Origin: Coptis chinensis
Taxonomy: Eukaryota; Streptophyta; Magnoliopsida; Ranunculales; Ranunculaceae
NCBI GenBank assembly: GCA_015680905.1
Contig: CM027379.1
Location: forward strand, 33,374,501-33,438,500
DNA length: 64,000 nt
Direction of reading: 5' to 3'
The notes under the pieces were generated by a model. It made no database searches. It was not told where the DNA came from and saw only the letters and a list, made by a program, of their open reading frames with translations. The position numbers were made by a program, and so were the translations under genes. Shown piece after piece: positions 1 through 10,534 of this stretch. Every line of letters starts with the position of its first letter. Within the stretch, counting starts at the first letter, position 1.

Positions 1-1262
1 TGCCCTCTTGGACAAAACATCGTTAATAATTAACTCTACTTAAGGTTGTTCCTATGTTTATGCTATTAATATTTTCTTTCCTTTTATGTACGCTCGGGCA
101 GCCATTCAATGTATTACCAAGAGCAACATCAAGGAGTACTTCCTAATAGGGCGGCCATTCAATGAATCACCACTTAAGGCAAACACAAAGAATACTTCCC
201 CTAGGCAGCCACTCCCTGAGCTACCCCTTCTAAGGCAACACAAAGAATACTTCCCTAACTCTAAAGAACTATACTACTAGAAGAAAAGTAATGAACACTA
301 GCATGATATTAATATTGCAAAACATAAACCCTATTCTATACTTCCATCCCCTGGTGTGGGCAATGGAACTAATAACTAAAACATAAAGAACTAACCTGAT
401 TGAAGAATACCATGAACCAGAAGAATCATTAAACCTTAAGCACTGGCTTCATCTCCTCCCTTGAAGGAGAAGATTAGTCTTCCATAAAAAAGGAAGAACA
501 CGAAGAACGAGAAGAAGAGAGTCAAAGAACATAAGACTAGAAAGACTAATTTATTAAGACTCAGCTAGTTAAAACCGATCTTTTATTATTAATCTCTCTC
601 TACCTCAAGTTCTGGAGACAAGAATATAAGTGAATTGGCCCATTACATGAGGCACTTAGGTCCTCTATTTATAGGGGTTACAATGAGCTCTAGAAGCATT
701 CCAAACCGTCATTTGTTTCCTAATACAAATAGACTTCTTCCATAGTCCAACTTCATCTCCAAAACTTAGAAGGAATTAGCTACAGTGTCGATTCATGCAT
801 CTGGACGCACTATTCATGCGTCCCAGACTTAATCAATGCGTCTGGATGCTCAATCTATGCGTCCCAAATGCATGGGTCACGTCTGGATGCACGATAGTCG
901 CGTCTCAAACGCGAGACTCTATTTTTCCACGTTTGGTCTATTTTTCTTTTCTATTTTGCAGGTTTTGGTCCAAGCAACGAATCCTTTGGCCTTGGGCTTC
1001 CAAATAGGCTTTAAAATAGGTCTAAGTTGCATCTTTAATAGCTTCAATTCCTTGGCCTTCTCCATGATTGTCCACGGGCTTCCCATGTGAACCTTAATGC
1101 TCCGAATTGCTCCATTTTATCTATTTTTCTCTAATATTCTACAAAACTCTCTTTTTCACCTGTAGAATCCTAAAACATAACTTACAAACACTATTAGTCC
1201 ACTAAGATGGCTAAACAAGAGACATAATCGAGGGTTAAATTGCACTTTTTGAGCACTTATCA
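1..1262 (-). repeat. Partial LTR of an Ath-3-type retrotransposon
   Basis: On the minus strand it starts TGATAAGTGCTC at 1262 and runs off the left edge of the window. It matches the LTRs at 18042-19673 and 23021-24592 closely by eye, including the glycine-rich-looking GCGTC repeats near 790-910 and a TATA-like tract (ctatttata) near 668. It abuts, with no spacer, a second copy of the same LTR terminus (1263-1470). I read it as an LTR (solo or part of an element) inserted in the 3' LTR of Ath-1, but a tandem duplication is also possible. Short ORFs inside it come from the GCGTC repeats and are not genes. Confidence 0.8.
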
Positions 1263-1470
1263 GCCTTCTCCATGATTGTCCACGGGCTTCCTATTTGATC
1301 CTTAATGCTCCGAATTGCTCCGTTTTACCCATTTTTCTCTAATATTCTACAAAACTCAATTTTTCTCCTGTAGAATCATAAAACATAACTTAGAAACACT
1401 ATTAGTCTACTAATATGGCAAAACAAAACGCATAATCAATGGTTAAATTACACTTTTTGAGCACTTATCA
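1263..1470 (-). repeat. Fragment of the Ath-1 3' LTR (U3 start)
   Basis: These 208 bases repeat 1055-1262 with about the same length and the same TGATAAG terminus (at 1470, minus strand). Its variants (for example catttgatcc-like wording) resemble the Ath-1 5' LTR at 7153-8702 more than the adjoining copy does, so it is probably the beginning of the true Ath-1 3' LTR. The rest of that LTR would lie beyond the left edge. Confidence 0.65.
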
Positions 1471-3331
1471 TAATCCTAACTAGCCTTTTGCTAGTCTCTT
1501 AGCAAATAAGATAAAAAAAATAGATAAGTGATCAAAATCACATCCTAATAACAAAAATAAAATCCTAACTCACTTTCGCAGGCATCGCGATTGCATTTAC
1601 CATATGCAACAAGGCTTTAAACCTTTACGTTCCCCAAAAAGGACAAGTTATAGTCTCGTGAGGGTTTTCAGGAGATATACCCACAAAATCAATCAATAGC
1701 ATGTTCAAGAATGATAGTATTTTTTAGAGAGAGAAATTTCTTACTCACTTAGTGCTTACTCCAACAGACGATGTCCATTGCTAACTACTTTAATGCAAAG
1801 ACTCAGAGATTATGATGGGAGATAGTAAAAATTGACAAAATTCTTAATCAAGGCTTATGTGTGTGCTTAGTCAATCTCCTATACTCTCCTATCCAAGAAA
1901 CGGAATCCCTAGTTTACCATAGGTAGATAATCTCGACTTTCAATCCTCACCGGTCATACTCTCAGAAGATGGCCTACTATTTTACCTCATGTATGTGGGG
2001 AAAAGAATACGAACATCCCACATACTACTTTGAAAAACAGACTTCTGAATAAAAGTAGTCTTATGGAAAGAATGTCAATCACATATGAAGTGTCGGGTCA
2101 TTCACTTTAGCATCCTCTCACATATTCTAGACTTTGTACCATACTGTAGTAATAAGTCATGGGTTGTAACTTGGCTTGGGTATTGGTTTATGAAGAAAAG
2201 GTAAAAAGGATTCTAAGGTTGTTTCTGAAAAACACTAAGGGTTTTGCTTCATTATTTGGAAGATTTCTTCAAATTCTGTATTGTAGAGAAAATTCTTCCT
2301 TTGTCTTAGCTTTTCCATCCATTCTGTTCAACTTTTTTTTTTTTTAACTCAGTGGTATATCCTTGTTTAGTACCGGATATGCTTGTTTTCCACTAGCTTC
2401 TTTCACTAAGAACAGAATGATGGTCTTCATTTTATCTCTCTGGCATTTCCTTGTAATCTTCCTTTTGTGCTCTTTCTTCCTCTTTATGCCCCTCGTATTC
2501 TCAGAAACATATGGGTATGGCTGATAAATATTTTGGCTATACTCCTTGTCTGGAGTTGAGTAAAGGGTAAAGGGTTTTATGAAAGAAAATGGGTTATTGT
2601 AAGGGTCAAAAGGGTTTAGTATGATAGTCCTACTAGGTGGGATAAAAGCTGAATGGGTTCACTACTTAACTTATCAGTATGATACTCTGTTTCGAATAGA
2701 CTACAAGACCTAATGGCTATCTCCACAGTTGATGTCACTTCGTGATTAACCAAATCAACAAATAATTAGACTATATTACAACGACATAAAGAACTCAAAG
2801 ATGGTGTGTCACTAAGACTCGGATTTTTTGTAAGAACTCTCCAAAGAATGGTTATAAAGCTCAAGTCTCATGGGCTAAGCCTAAAAATTCTACTTCCAGT
2901 TTACTAGGGGTTTAAATCTCTCTTCTAGCAAAAGTATACAAAACTGACCAAGTATTATGGTGGTGGTGCCTTGATAAAGAATTCTATCAACAAGAACTAT
3001 GTCAAAGCATAATAAATAGTCTAAGCGGTAATGAAATCAATAATATCAACTATCTATTAAACTCAACACTAAGCAGTATAGAATCTGTATCCCAGACTCA
3101 TCATTAAAATTCATTTTTCTCATGCTACTGATATAGAAACAAAAATATTTTTGTTTTTGAAAACTAATTTTTGAAATTTATTTTTCAAGTACTTCTCAAG
3201 AACACCCTCCCCCAACTTAACATATGCATTATCCTCAATGTATAGAAATTAAGTAAATGAAATGAATGAGAAAAAGGGAAGATGTTACCATTGATGCCGA
3301 ATATCAAAATTAATTCCAAGAAACAAATTTT
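1471..3331 (-). other. Ath-1 3' noncoding region
   Basis: No coding sequence that I can support. Read on the minus strand it is collinear with the 3' regions of Ath-5 (about 52100-53430) and Ath-2 (about 55700-57056), for example the 'aaaaccctcacgagactataac' type block near 1645-1680 and the 'ccttgttgcatatgg' block near 1600-1615. The last bases before the LTR are purine-rich (aagagactagcaaaagg) but lack the TTTGGGGGTGG tract seen before other 3' LTRs. One such tract (ccctccccc on plus) lies at 3204-3216, next to an aGGACAAagca-like motif. Confidence 0.6.
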
Positions 3332-3428
3332 TAGGTCTTTTTACGTCAGATCCCCAAGACGCAATGTGAGTCTTTTAAAGTCAGATTCTCAAGACTTTTG
3401 AGTCCTTTATAGTCAGATCCTTAAGACT
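3332..3428 (-). repeat. Three-copy array of a conserved ~34-base motif
   Basis: Three imperfect direct repeats with starts near 3335, 3370 and 3402. On the minus strand each reads roughly AGTCTTGAGGATCTGAC followed by TTTAAAAGACTCA. The GTCTT and AAGAC ends could pair. The same motif occurs at the equivalent place in Ath-5 (three copies, 48008-48105), Ath-4, Ath-2 and Ath-6. Function unknown. Confidence 0.7.
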
Positions 3429-3443
3429 ATATATCATGCATTA

Positions 3444-4115
3444 TCAGTTTGGAGTGAGGAGATCATATTTTTTTACCCAAATCTGACGAATGTTTGGAGG
3501 ACGAGGAGGTCTCACCTTGTGGTTTGTCAAAAATACTCCTTGATATACCGGAAAGATTGCTGGTGAAGCTGCTTCTCTACCTTGAACTATTTCAGGTCTG
3601 ATGATTGTGTGATAAGCCTTGTGGTTCCTCTGTGTAGAAGATTGACGAAAATCTTTCTTTCTAACAGGACAATAATATATGATGTGCCCTTTACCACCAC
3701 AGTAATGATAATAGATATCTGGCTGACTGCGCTCAAGGTGGGCGGTAGACTGGTTAACATACTTCTCTCGTTCAGACAATGATGGTGTAGAAGAGGCTTC
3801 AACAGTGCAATGCTTCTTATCAATATGGTTCACTTTCTGCTTCAGAAGACTCATTTCAGTTTCTAGATTCTGTTGTTTTTCCAAAACTTCTTTAAGCTGA
3901 TTCTCTAGTAATTGATTTTTCTGGGCAGAAGTCTGTTGTTCATCTTGAAATGTAGAGTTCATCTTCTCAAGGTATGATACTCTCTCTTCCAATTTTCCAT
4001 TCTGCTCACTTAAATCCTGAGTTTTCTGTAGAGATTCCAAGAACTTGGCTAGCAACACCTCTGTGGTAGGGTTTCTCATGTTCATCACAGTTTTCTGTAG
4101 ATTGAGCACTCTCAA
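3444..4115 (-). CDS. Coiled-coil and zinc-knuckle ORF of Ath-1 (copia Gag-like)
   Basis: Intact 223-codon ORF. Residues about 20-97 are rich in Glu, Gln, Lys and Leu with heptad spacing, so a coiled coil is likely. Residues about 135-150 form a degraded CCHC knuckle (YCGGKGHIIYYCP): the second Cys, the His and the last Cys are present, but the first Cys is a Tyr. The C-terminus has a basic tract and an 'IWVKK' block. This combination recalls the nucleocapsid/linker of Ty1/copia polyproteins rather than Athila pol. It overlaps the protease frame by about 110 bases in another frame, so it could be made by frameshifting or from an internal ATG. It takes the position normally held by RT-RH-INT. 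The upstream half could instead be a frame-shifted protease tail. Function not known; the copia-Gag likeness is inference. Confidence 0.6.
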   Translation of the reverse strand: MRVLNLQKTVMNMRNPTTEVLLAKFLESLQKTQDLSEQNGKLEERVSYLEKMNSTFQDEQQTSAQKNQLLENQLKEVLEKQQNLETEMSLLKQKVNHIDKKHCTVEASSTPSLSEREKYVNQSTAHLERSQPDIYYHYCGGKGHIIYYCPVRKKDFRQSSTQRNHKAYHTIIRPEIVQGREAASPAIFPVYQGVFLTNHKVRPPRPPNIRQIWVKKYDLLTPN

Positions 4116-4790
4116 TTGTATCTTCGAATGGGAAGGATTCTTGTATCATGCTATCAAGGAAGTACACCTTTCCACCTTCAGCGTCATCATAATCCTTATG
4201 CAACAGGTGAAAGATATTTATGTCCATGGACATCTTACCAAAGTTGATCTTCATTTCACCGTTGTGACAATTTATCAAAGCTTTTGCGGTAGCGAGGAAA
4301 TGTCGGCCTAGAATAATTGGAATTTTATCAAAGGCCTCCTGGGTGTCTATCACAATGAAATCCACTGGATAGTAGAAATCGGCTACTTGAACAAGAACAT
4401 CCTTAACTATGCCTCTAGGAATCTTGGTAGAATGGTCAGCCAACTTCAATTTGACTTTTGTAGGCTTTAGGTTCTCCAGGCCCAACGCTTGGTACACATG
4501 ATATGTCAAGAGATTAACACTAGCACCAAGGTCTAAAATAGCATTACCTGTGAATTTTTCCCCTATCTTGCATGATATTGTAGGACTTCCTAGATCTTTG
4601 AGCTTGACTGGAGGTTGCTGATGGATAATAGATGTTGTTTGTCTAGCTAGAAACGCTTGCTTTGGAACATGAGTACTTCTCTTTATGTTGCATGCATCCT
4701 TCAAGAATTTGGCATATGATGGCAACTGCTTGATTGCTTTGAGAAAGGGGATATTGATGTTATCTTTCTCAAATGCCCCTTCATCTCTAA
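4006..4790 (-). pseudogene. Ath-1 retropepsin-type protease
   Basis: Aspartic protease that would cut the Gag/Gag-Pol polyprotein. The active-site block DLGASVNLL is present, followed by the strand/loop wording 'LADHSTKIPRGIVKDVLVQV', 'FYYPVDFIVIDT' and 'IPIILGRHFLATAKALINC', standard for plant Ty3/gypsy proteases of this group. It is in a different frame from gag: a frameshift near 4790 separates the two. The protease part itself has no stop until 4006. The true product would have been a gag-PR fusion, so the internal ATG at 4725 is not a real start. Confidence 0.8.
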
Positions 4791-6610
4791 AAATTGCTTG
4801 TCCTTTTTGCTTTGAGCAAAAAACATAGGAAAAGGTGCCTTTGGTACAAACACATTAGCATGTGTCTGCTCTTCTTTCTCTTCGGCATTCTTGCATATCT
4901 TGTCTTGGTCATCTTGACAAATGGGAGTGGAAAGGATTTCCCCCACTTCTTTTTTATCTTCATTTGAAATCTTGACCGATTGCTCTATTGCAATGTCATC
5001 ATGAGAAGGTAAGTCAACCTTGTTGTCTATTTTCAATCCTGATCTAAGAGTAGTAACTGAGCTGACATGATCATGGAGGTGATCAATACTAAAAGTTGTC
5101 CCAATGTGGCATACACCTTCACTATTCGATATTGGTTCCAATAAGCTAAGTTGAATGGCTTGTGTCTTTACAGACAAAGCAGTAGTGAGTTGGTCAACCT
5201 TGGCCTCGAGAGACTCCATTCTATAATATTGACTTGCCTGAGATTGCTGGAGATTGAGCTGAGACTGTACAAGAAGCTCTAGAATACTTTCAAACTTCTG
5301 ATTTTTCTATGATAGCAATGTAATTGCATTCTCCAACTTGGCAGGTGCGGCATAATTTCTCCTAGGATCAGGCACTAACTCTTCACTTGTATTGGAATTC
5401 TGCTGAGAGTAAAATTGTTGTTGAGGAACCAACTGTGAAGCTTGACTTGTCTGTGAAATATAACTTTGATCTTTAGAACCTGGGGGTCCAGCGTTCTATC
5501 TCCAATAATTGCCTTGAAAGTTATTACCACCTTGGTTGGGCCTCTGAAATGAATTCACATTGTACTCTCCAACTGATGCATGTTGATAGTAACCAAGACA
5601 TTCTAAAGTTGCATGAGAAGTGTTCGAACAGACTTCGCAATATCGGTTAGCTTGCATGACTAGGAGAGATTTAGCTTGAGAATTGTTGATCTCGGAGGGA
5701 TTCATAGAGAACTGGTTAAATTTCTTACTCAGAGTTTCAATGCTGGTGGCCAGGCTGGCCAATGTAGACTTCAGTTCTTGATCTGATTGTTCATGTGCTT
5801 GGTAACCAAATTGCTTTGGCACCCCTTCCATTTTAGTTACATCCTCGTTGCTAGTAGTCCATTGTTGTGTTTCTTCAGCTAAATTCTCGAGAAAGTCGTA
5901 AGCTTCCTCTCCATCCATTGATGTAAACTTGCCTTTGTGCATTGACTGTATCATCTGCTTGTTCATCATCGAAAGTCCTCGATAGAAAAAATGAGCTAGT
6001 GTGCTCTTGTCATATCCATGATGTGGACATGAGACTAGCAGATTATTGAATTTCTCCCAGCTTTGATGATATTCTTCAGTCACTTTTCCTTTGAAATTGC
6101 TGATAGCTTGCTACATAGCATCTATCTTCTGGGGTGGATAGAACTTGTTCATAAACTTTGTTCTCAACTTCTCCCAGTTGTCTATTGAATTGATTGGCTG
6201 TGCAGTTAACCATTCAGATGCTTCACCTTCGAGTGAGAGTGGGAATAGAATTAACTTGATACTCTCATCCCTGATATTCTGGTTCTTGAAAGTTCTGAGG
6301 ACTGATAGAAATTTGTTCATGTGGACATAAGGCTGAACATTGTCTGAACTATTGAACTTTGGAAGCATAGAGATTACTGATGCTCTAAGTTCAAACAGGT
6401 TAGATTCTGTCTCTGGAAAAACAAGACTACTGGGTGGGTCTCTAATGATTGGCGAATAGAAATCGCTCAGCTTCTTCCTCTGTTATGCTTGCATGGGTGG
6501 GATAGCTTCAGGATTATTGGTGTCCACAACACCTCCATCATTGTGTGCAGCGATTGTATCAATCCTGTCTAGTATTCTTGCTATGCGAAGATGATGAAAA
6601 CTATCCTACT
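4701..6610 (-). pseudogene. Ath-1 gag
   Basis: One reading frame from about 6610 to 4701 interrupted by in-frame stops near 6483, 6110, 5494 and 5310. The order is a Retrotrans_gag-type domain (a block 'FPLSLEGEASEWLTAQP' near 6230-6180, then 'KFYPP'), the 'KSTLAHFFYRGLS' segment, and a zinc knuckle of form CX2CX4HX4C (CEVCSNTSHATLEC, about 5640-5600). A Gln-rich region and a 'VTTLRSG' segment lead to the protease. It is close to the Ath-3 gag at 22611, which shows where the N-terminus should lie. It packages element RNA in virus-like particles when intact; this copy is broken. Confidence 0.8.
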
Positions 6611-7136
6611 ATGCTTGAATGCAATTAAACTAATATGCAACTATTCTAAATTATACTAATATGCAAAACTACTTTCCTTCAACTGGGTTGGGCTTTGCAG
6701 CTAGTATCTCGCCCGTTGTCTAAAGATATCTCTTCTAGGGTTATGGTGAATCACTTGGATTACTTAAGAACCACGGCCCACAGACGATAGTCCGTTTGTC
6801 AAGATTCAGACAAGAAACACTAGAGTTTGATGTTTCACTGTGTTGGCTTACAACTTCAATTGCTGAAAAGGCCCTAAATGCAATTATACTAGAAAGCAAT
6901 AAAACTAAAAAATGATGCAACTATACTAAGAAAGCAATAAAACTAAACTACGTTGCAACTATACTAAGAATGAAATAAAAAGAATGAAGATTCAACTAAC
7001 CTGGAAGGTAGATATTGTCTTCGAGATGTCCTTCAAGCTTCTTTCTTTCTTAAAAGGATGGATGATGCGGCTAAAATTACCTCAAGATCCAAAATTCTAA
7101 TCTTGAAAGAAAACGTTAAACATAAACAACTTAAAA
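6611..7136 (-). other. Ath-1 leader between primer site and gag
   Basis: Untranslated leader, no gene. The part from about 6840 to 6990 holds two to three imperfect repeats of a ~35-base unit of the type gatgcaactatactaagaa. The same repeats stand in the Ath-3 leader at about 22780-22850, so they are a family feature. Confidence 0.6.
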
Positions 7137-7150
7137 TGGCAGCAGCGCCA
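7137..7150 (-). other. Ath-1 primer binding site (tRNA-Asp type)
   Basis: On the minus strand TGGCGCTGCTGCCA, two bases after the LTR end. It resembles the plant Athila primer site complementary to the tRNA-Asp 3' end (TGGCGCCGTTGCC...), with mismatches. Confidence 0.75.
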
Positions 7151-7152
7151 TT

Positions 7153-8702
7153 TGACCTTTCCTCTTTTTGTGTGTGTAGATGAGATATGGGATGTGGATA
7201 GATGATGGTCGTTGAAGAAAATAGAAGCGTATCAAAACCTAATTATCCTTCAATAAGTAAAGGATGAGTAGGGTATCGTTCCACTTTTAAGTGTATGTTT
7301 ATATGAAGGACAGGACTGGAAAGGAGGTTTGAGGGATTAAAAACTATGATTATAGATATTATAGATACTAATGCTAAACTAAACTAAACTAAACTAAACT
7401 ATTGAGAATTTATAAGAAAGGGAATTCAAGAGATTAGAATCCACCAATACTTTTGATTCAATGACCTTTTGCTCCATGGTTGTTCTCACAAGTAGACTAT
7501 AATTAGGCAATCGAGCGAGTGCCGATGCCCTCTTAGAAGAAACATCGATAAGGAATAACTCTAATTAAGGTTGTTCCTATCTTCATGTTACTTGTATCTT
7601 CTTTCCTTTTATGTGAGCTTGGGCAGCTATTCAATGAATCACCATCTAAGACAAACACAAGGAATACTTCCCTTACTCTAAAATACTACACAACTAGAAG
7701 AAAAGTAGAGAATAATAGTATAATATTCAATTACAATAAATAAAACCCTATTCTAGCATTATATTCAATTGCAATAAATAAAAGCATGTCACTAGCAAAT
7801 ATTTAATTGCAATAAATAAAAACCTTAATCTATACTTCCATCCCCTGGTCTGGGCAATGGAATTAATAACTAAAAACATAAAGAACTAACCTGATTGAAG
7901 AACACCATGAGCCAGAAGAATCATTAAACCTTAAGCACCGGCTTCATCTTCTCCCTTGAAGGAGAAGATTAGCCTTCCAAAAAGAAGGAAGAACACGAAG
8001 AATGAGAAGAAGAAGAGTCGAAGAACATAAGACTAGAAAGACTAATTTATGAAGACTCAGCTAGTTAAAACCGATCTTTTATTATTAATCTCTCTTTGCC
8101 TCAAGTTCTGGAGACAAGAGTATAAGTGAATTGGCAAATTATATGAGGCACTTAGGTCCTCTATTTATAGAGGTTACAATGAGCTCTAGAAGCATTCCAA
8201 ACCGTCATTTGTTTCCTAATACAAATAGACTTCTTTCAGACTCCAACTTTGTCTCTAAAACTGAGAAGAAATTGGCTACAGTGTTGATCCATGTGTCTAG
8301 ATGCACTATTCATGCTGCCTCTCGACGCTTCAATCGTCTGGGCCTTTCGATCCATGTGTCCAAATTTATTTTGTCTCTTCTGCTTTATCCTTCTATCCTC
8401 TTTTGCGGGCTTTGGTCCAAGCAATGAATTATTTGGCCTTAGGCTTCCAAATAGCCTTTAAAATAGGTCCAAGTCGCATCTTTAATAGCTCCAATTCCTT
8501 GGCCTTCTCCATGATTGGCCACGGGCTTCCCATTTGATCCTTAATGCTTCGAATTGCTCTGTTTTTTTCTCTAATATTCCACAAAACTTACTTTTTCTCC
8601 TGTAGAATCATAAAACATAACTTACAAACACTATTAGTCTACTGAGATGGCTAAACAAGTGGCATAATCGAGGGTTAAATTGTACTTTTTGAGCACTTAT
8701 CA
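7153..8702 (-). repeat. Ath-1 5' LTR
   Basis: 1550 bases, TGATAAG at 8702 to GGTCA at 7153 on the minus strand, with TG/CA ends. A TATA-like tatttatag lies near 8162. It contains a run of aaact repeats at about 7375-7400 and one copy of the 'gcagc-attcaatg' unit that the Ath-3 LTRs carry in two to three copies. The primer site follows directly, which fixes orientation. Confidence 0.85.
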
Positions 8703-9812
8703 ATTAACTTATGATAGTGATTGTGATTCCGAGTCCATTTCAGAATCTTTTCTTGATGGGCACCTTTATATTATCCTGTTCGCACCTTGGTATGCTGATA
8801 TTGTTAACTATCTAGTTAATGAAGGCACTCCACCCTGCTGGAATAGAAATCAGCGGAAGAAGTTTTTAGCACAAGTAAAGTATTATCATTAGGATGATCC
8901 TTACCTTTCCAAGTACTGTCCGGACCAGATTATCCGACGTTGCATTCCAGATTGGGAACAATCTACCGTTCTCTCTTTTTGTCACAAACAGTCTTGTGGA
9001 GGACATTTTAGTGCAAACAAAACCGCATCGAAAGTGTTGCAATGTGGATTTTATTGGTCGACACTCTTTCGTGATGCTTTTGATCATTTTAAAGCTTGCC
9101 TTCATTGCCAACATCTTGGTCGTATTTCTAAACCTAACATGATGCCCTTAAATCCCATTCTCATAGTGGAGATTTTCGATGTATGGGACATCGATTTCAT
9201 AGGACCCTTCCCACATCGCACGGTTTCATCTACATCCTAGTCGCAGTAGATTATGTATCCAAGTGCATCGAGGCTGTACCATGTCATAACAATGATAACA
9301 AAACTATAATTTCTTTTATAAAAGAAAACATTTTTTCAAGATTTGGTGTTCCAAAAGCCATCATTAGTGATGGTGGCTCACATTTTTGTAATCGAGTCTT
9401 TGAACAGTCATGAAAAAATATGGAGTAACCCACAAGGTTGCAACTCCATATCATCCCCAAAACAAATGGTCAAGTGGAAGTCTCTAATCAAGAGATTAAA
9501 TGTATTTTGGAAAAAATATTAATCCAAATAGGAAAGACTGGTCTCTCCGTCTAAATGATGCCTTATGGGCATACCGAATTGCTTTCAAAACACCTACAGG
9601 CTTGTCTTTGGAAAACCTTGCCATCTGTCAATGGAACTAGAACATCGCACCCTGTGGGCAATAAAAAACCTTAATTACAATCTTGATGCAGCAGGTGAGA
9701 AGTGTAAACTACAAATAAATGAACCTAAAGAAATTCGAAATGATGCGTATGTTCTCCCTACAGATTACAAACCCAACATGAAAAGAATTCATGACAAACA
9801 TATTTTACGAAA
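8703..9812 (+). pseudogene. Ath-0 integrase relic with end of RNase H linker
   Basis: Retroviral-type integrase that inserts element cDNA. Starting at an acidic 'DSDCDSESIS' linker, it shows the HHCC zinc-binding region ('CHKQSCGGHF', 'CLHCQHLGRI'), then core wording 'FDVWDIDFIGPF' (first Asp), 'IISDGGSHFCN' (second Asp) and 'HPQ...NGQVEVSNQEI' (Glu). The C-terminal part reaches 'HDKHILRK' and stops. There is a stop at about 8890, a frameshift near 9220, a stop near 9411 and more shifts after 9440. It is cut on the left by the Ath-1 LTR and on the right at about 9812 by an LTR tail. Confidence 0.8.
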
Positions 9813-9990
9813 ACTAAAAATATCATCAACTTAAGCTTTCAATGTTCTCCATTCATAAACTAAAAACTAAACAAGTTCTAAACTAAGAGTCTACCTTCTT
9901 CCTTCAAACTCCCAACATTCAAACTCTAAACAATCTAGGATGAATCACATCAAAAACAAACTTTGAGATACTCTAAACTAGTCTACTTCA
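9813..9990 (+). repeat. 3' tail of a lost LTR
   Basis: Sequence from about 9813 (aagctttcaatg) to CA at 9990, followed by a primer site, so it is the end of a 5' LTR. The same tail, reversed, is at 63841-64000 (shared wording such as 'aagagtctacctt' and 'aaactctaaacaat'). It joins integrase directly, so a deletion has fused two elements or two parts of one element. Confidence 0.6.
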
Positions 9991-9992
9991 AA

Positions 9993-10534
9993 TGGCGCCG
10001 CTGTCATGGATTAAAGGAGCAAAAATGCTTGGTTGAACATCTAAGGAGGAAGCACCATTCTCACATTTCCATTTCTTATTTTTCTAATTTTCATTTTTTT
10101 ATTTTGTTGTTTTACATTACTAACTTAGTTTTCTGCAAATCCAAGTTCAAGATCAACATACTGGAAAGGAGCTGAAGCTGTGGACGAAAACAGACGAACT
10201 TTCACCAGAACCAGACGCGCGACCGTGCCCTAGCCGTTGCATGACTAATTTGGGCTCTAGTTGATTGATTTTAATTCATTTTTTTTTCTAGGGCTTCAAG
10301 AATCAAACAATGTCCAATTTACCTATATTGGGGAATGACTTCCCAATGGTTGTTATGTGGCTCGGGTTTAGTCTTATGCGCAAATGTAAATTGCAGTGTG
10401 GAAATTAAATTTCAAACAAAAGCATGCTTGAACACACAAGGTATCCTCTTATGTGGGCTTTGAGGAGGTTTAGAATTTGCCTCTCAAGCCATGCTTACAT
10501 GCTACTTGAGGAGAAAGCGACGTCAGTTGGCGTG
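9993..10534 (+). other. Primer site and leader of Ath-0 remnant
   Basis: The primer site TGGCGCCGCTGTCA (9993-10006) is the best match in the window to the tRNA-Asp type. It is followed by an untranslated leader with T-rich tracts, a GC-rich 'gacgcgcgaccg' segment near 10203, and no ORF I can support. It ends where the Ath-2 LTR starts. Confidence 0.65.

Larger units (their letters stand above)
1263..8702 (-). mobile_element. Ath-1: Athila-like element lacking RT-INT, with a coiled-coil/CCHC ORF
   Basis: Order on the minus strand: 5' LTR (7153-8702), tRNA-Asp-type primer site, leader, degenerate gag, protease, a coiled-coil plus zinc-knuckle ORF, about 2 kb of noncoding 3' sequence, and the start of the 3' LTR. 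No RT, RNase H or integrase is present, and 3444 joins directly to noncoding DNA that other elements carry after pol. It would need enzymes from another element to move. The insertion lies in an integrase relic (sequence resumes at 8703); the other flank is outside the window, so no target duplication can be checked. Confidence 0.8.

Noticed and set aside
86..1090. Short ORFs inside the left LTR, including ones rich in Arg/Cys/Met
   Set aside because: They arise from the GCGTC/ATGCG repeats and recur only as far as the LTR DNA recurs (also at 19247 and 24208); no domain or frame conservation.
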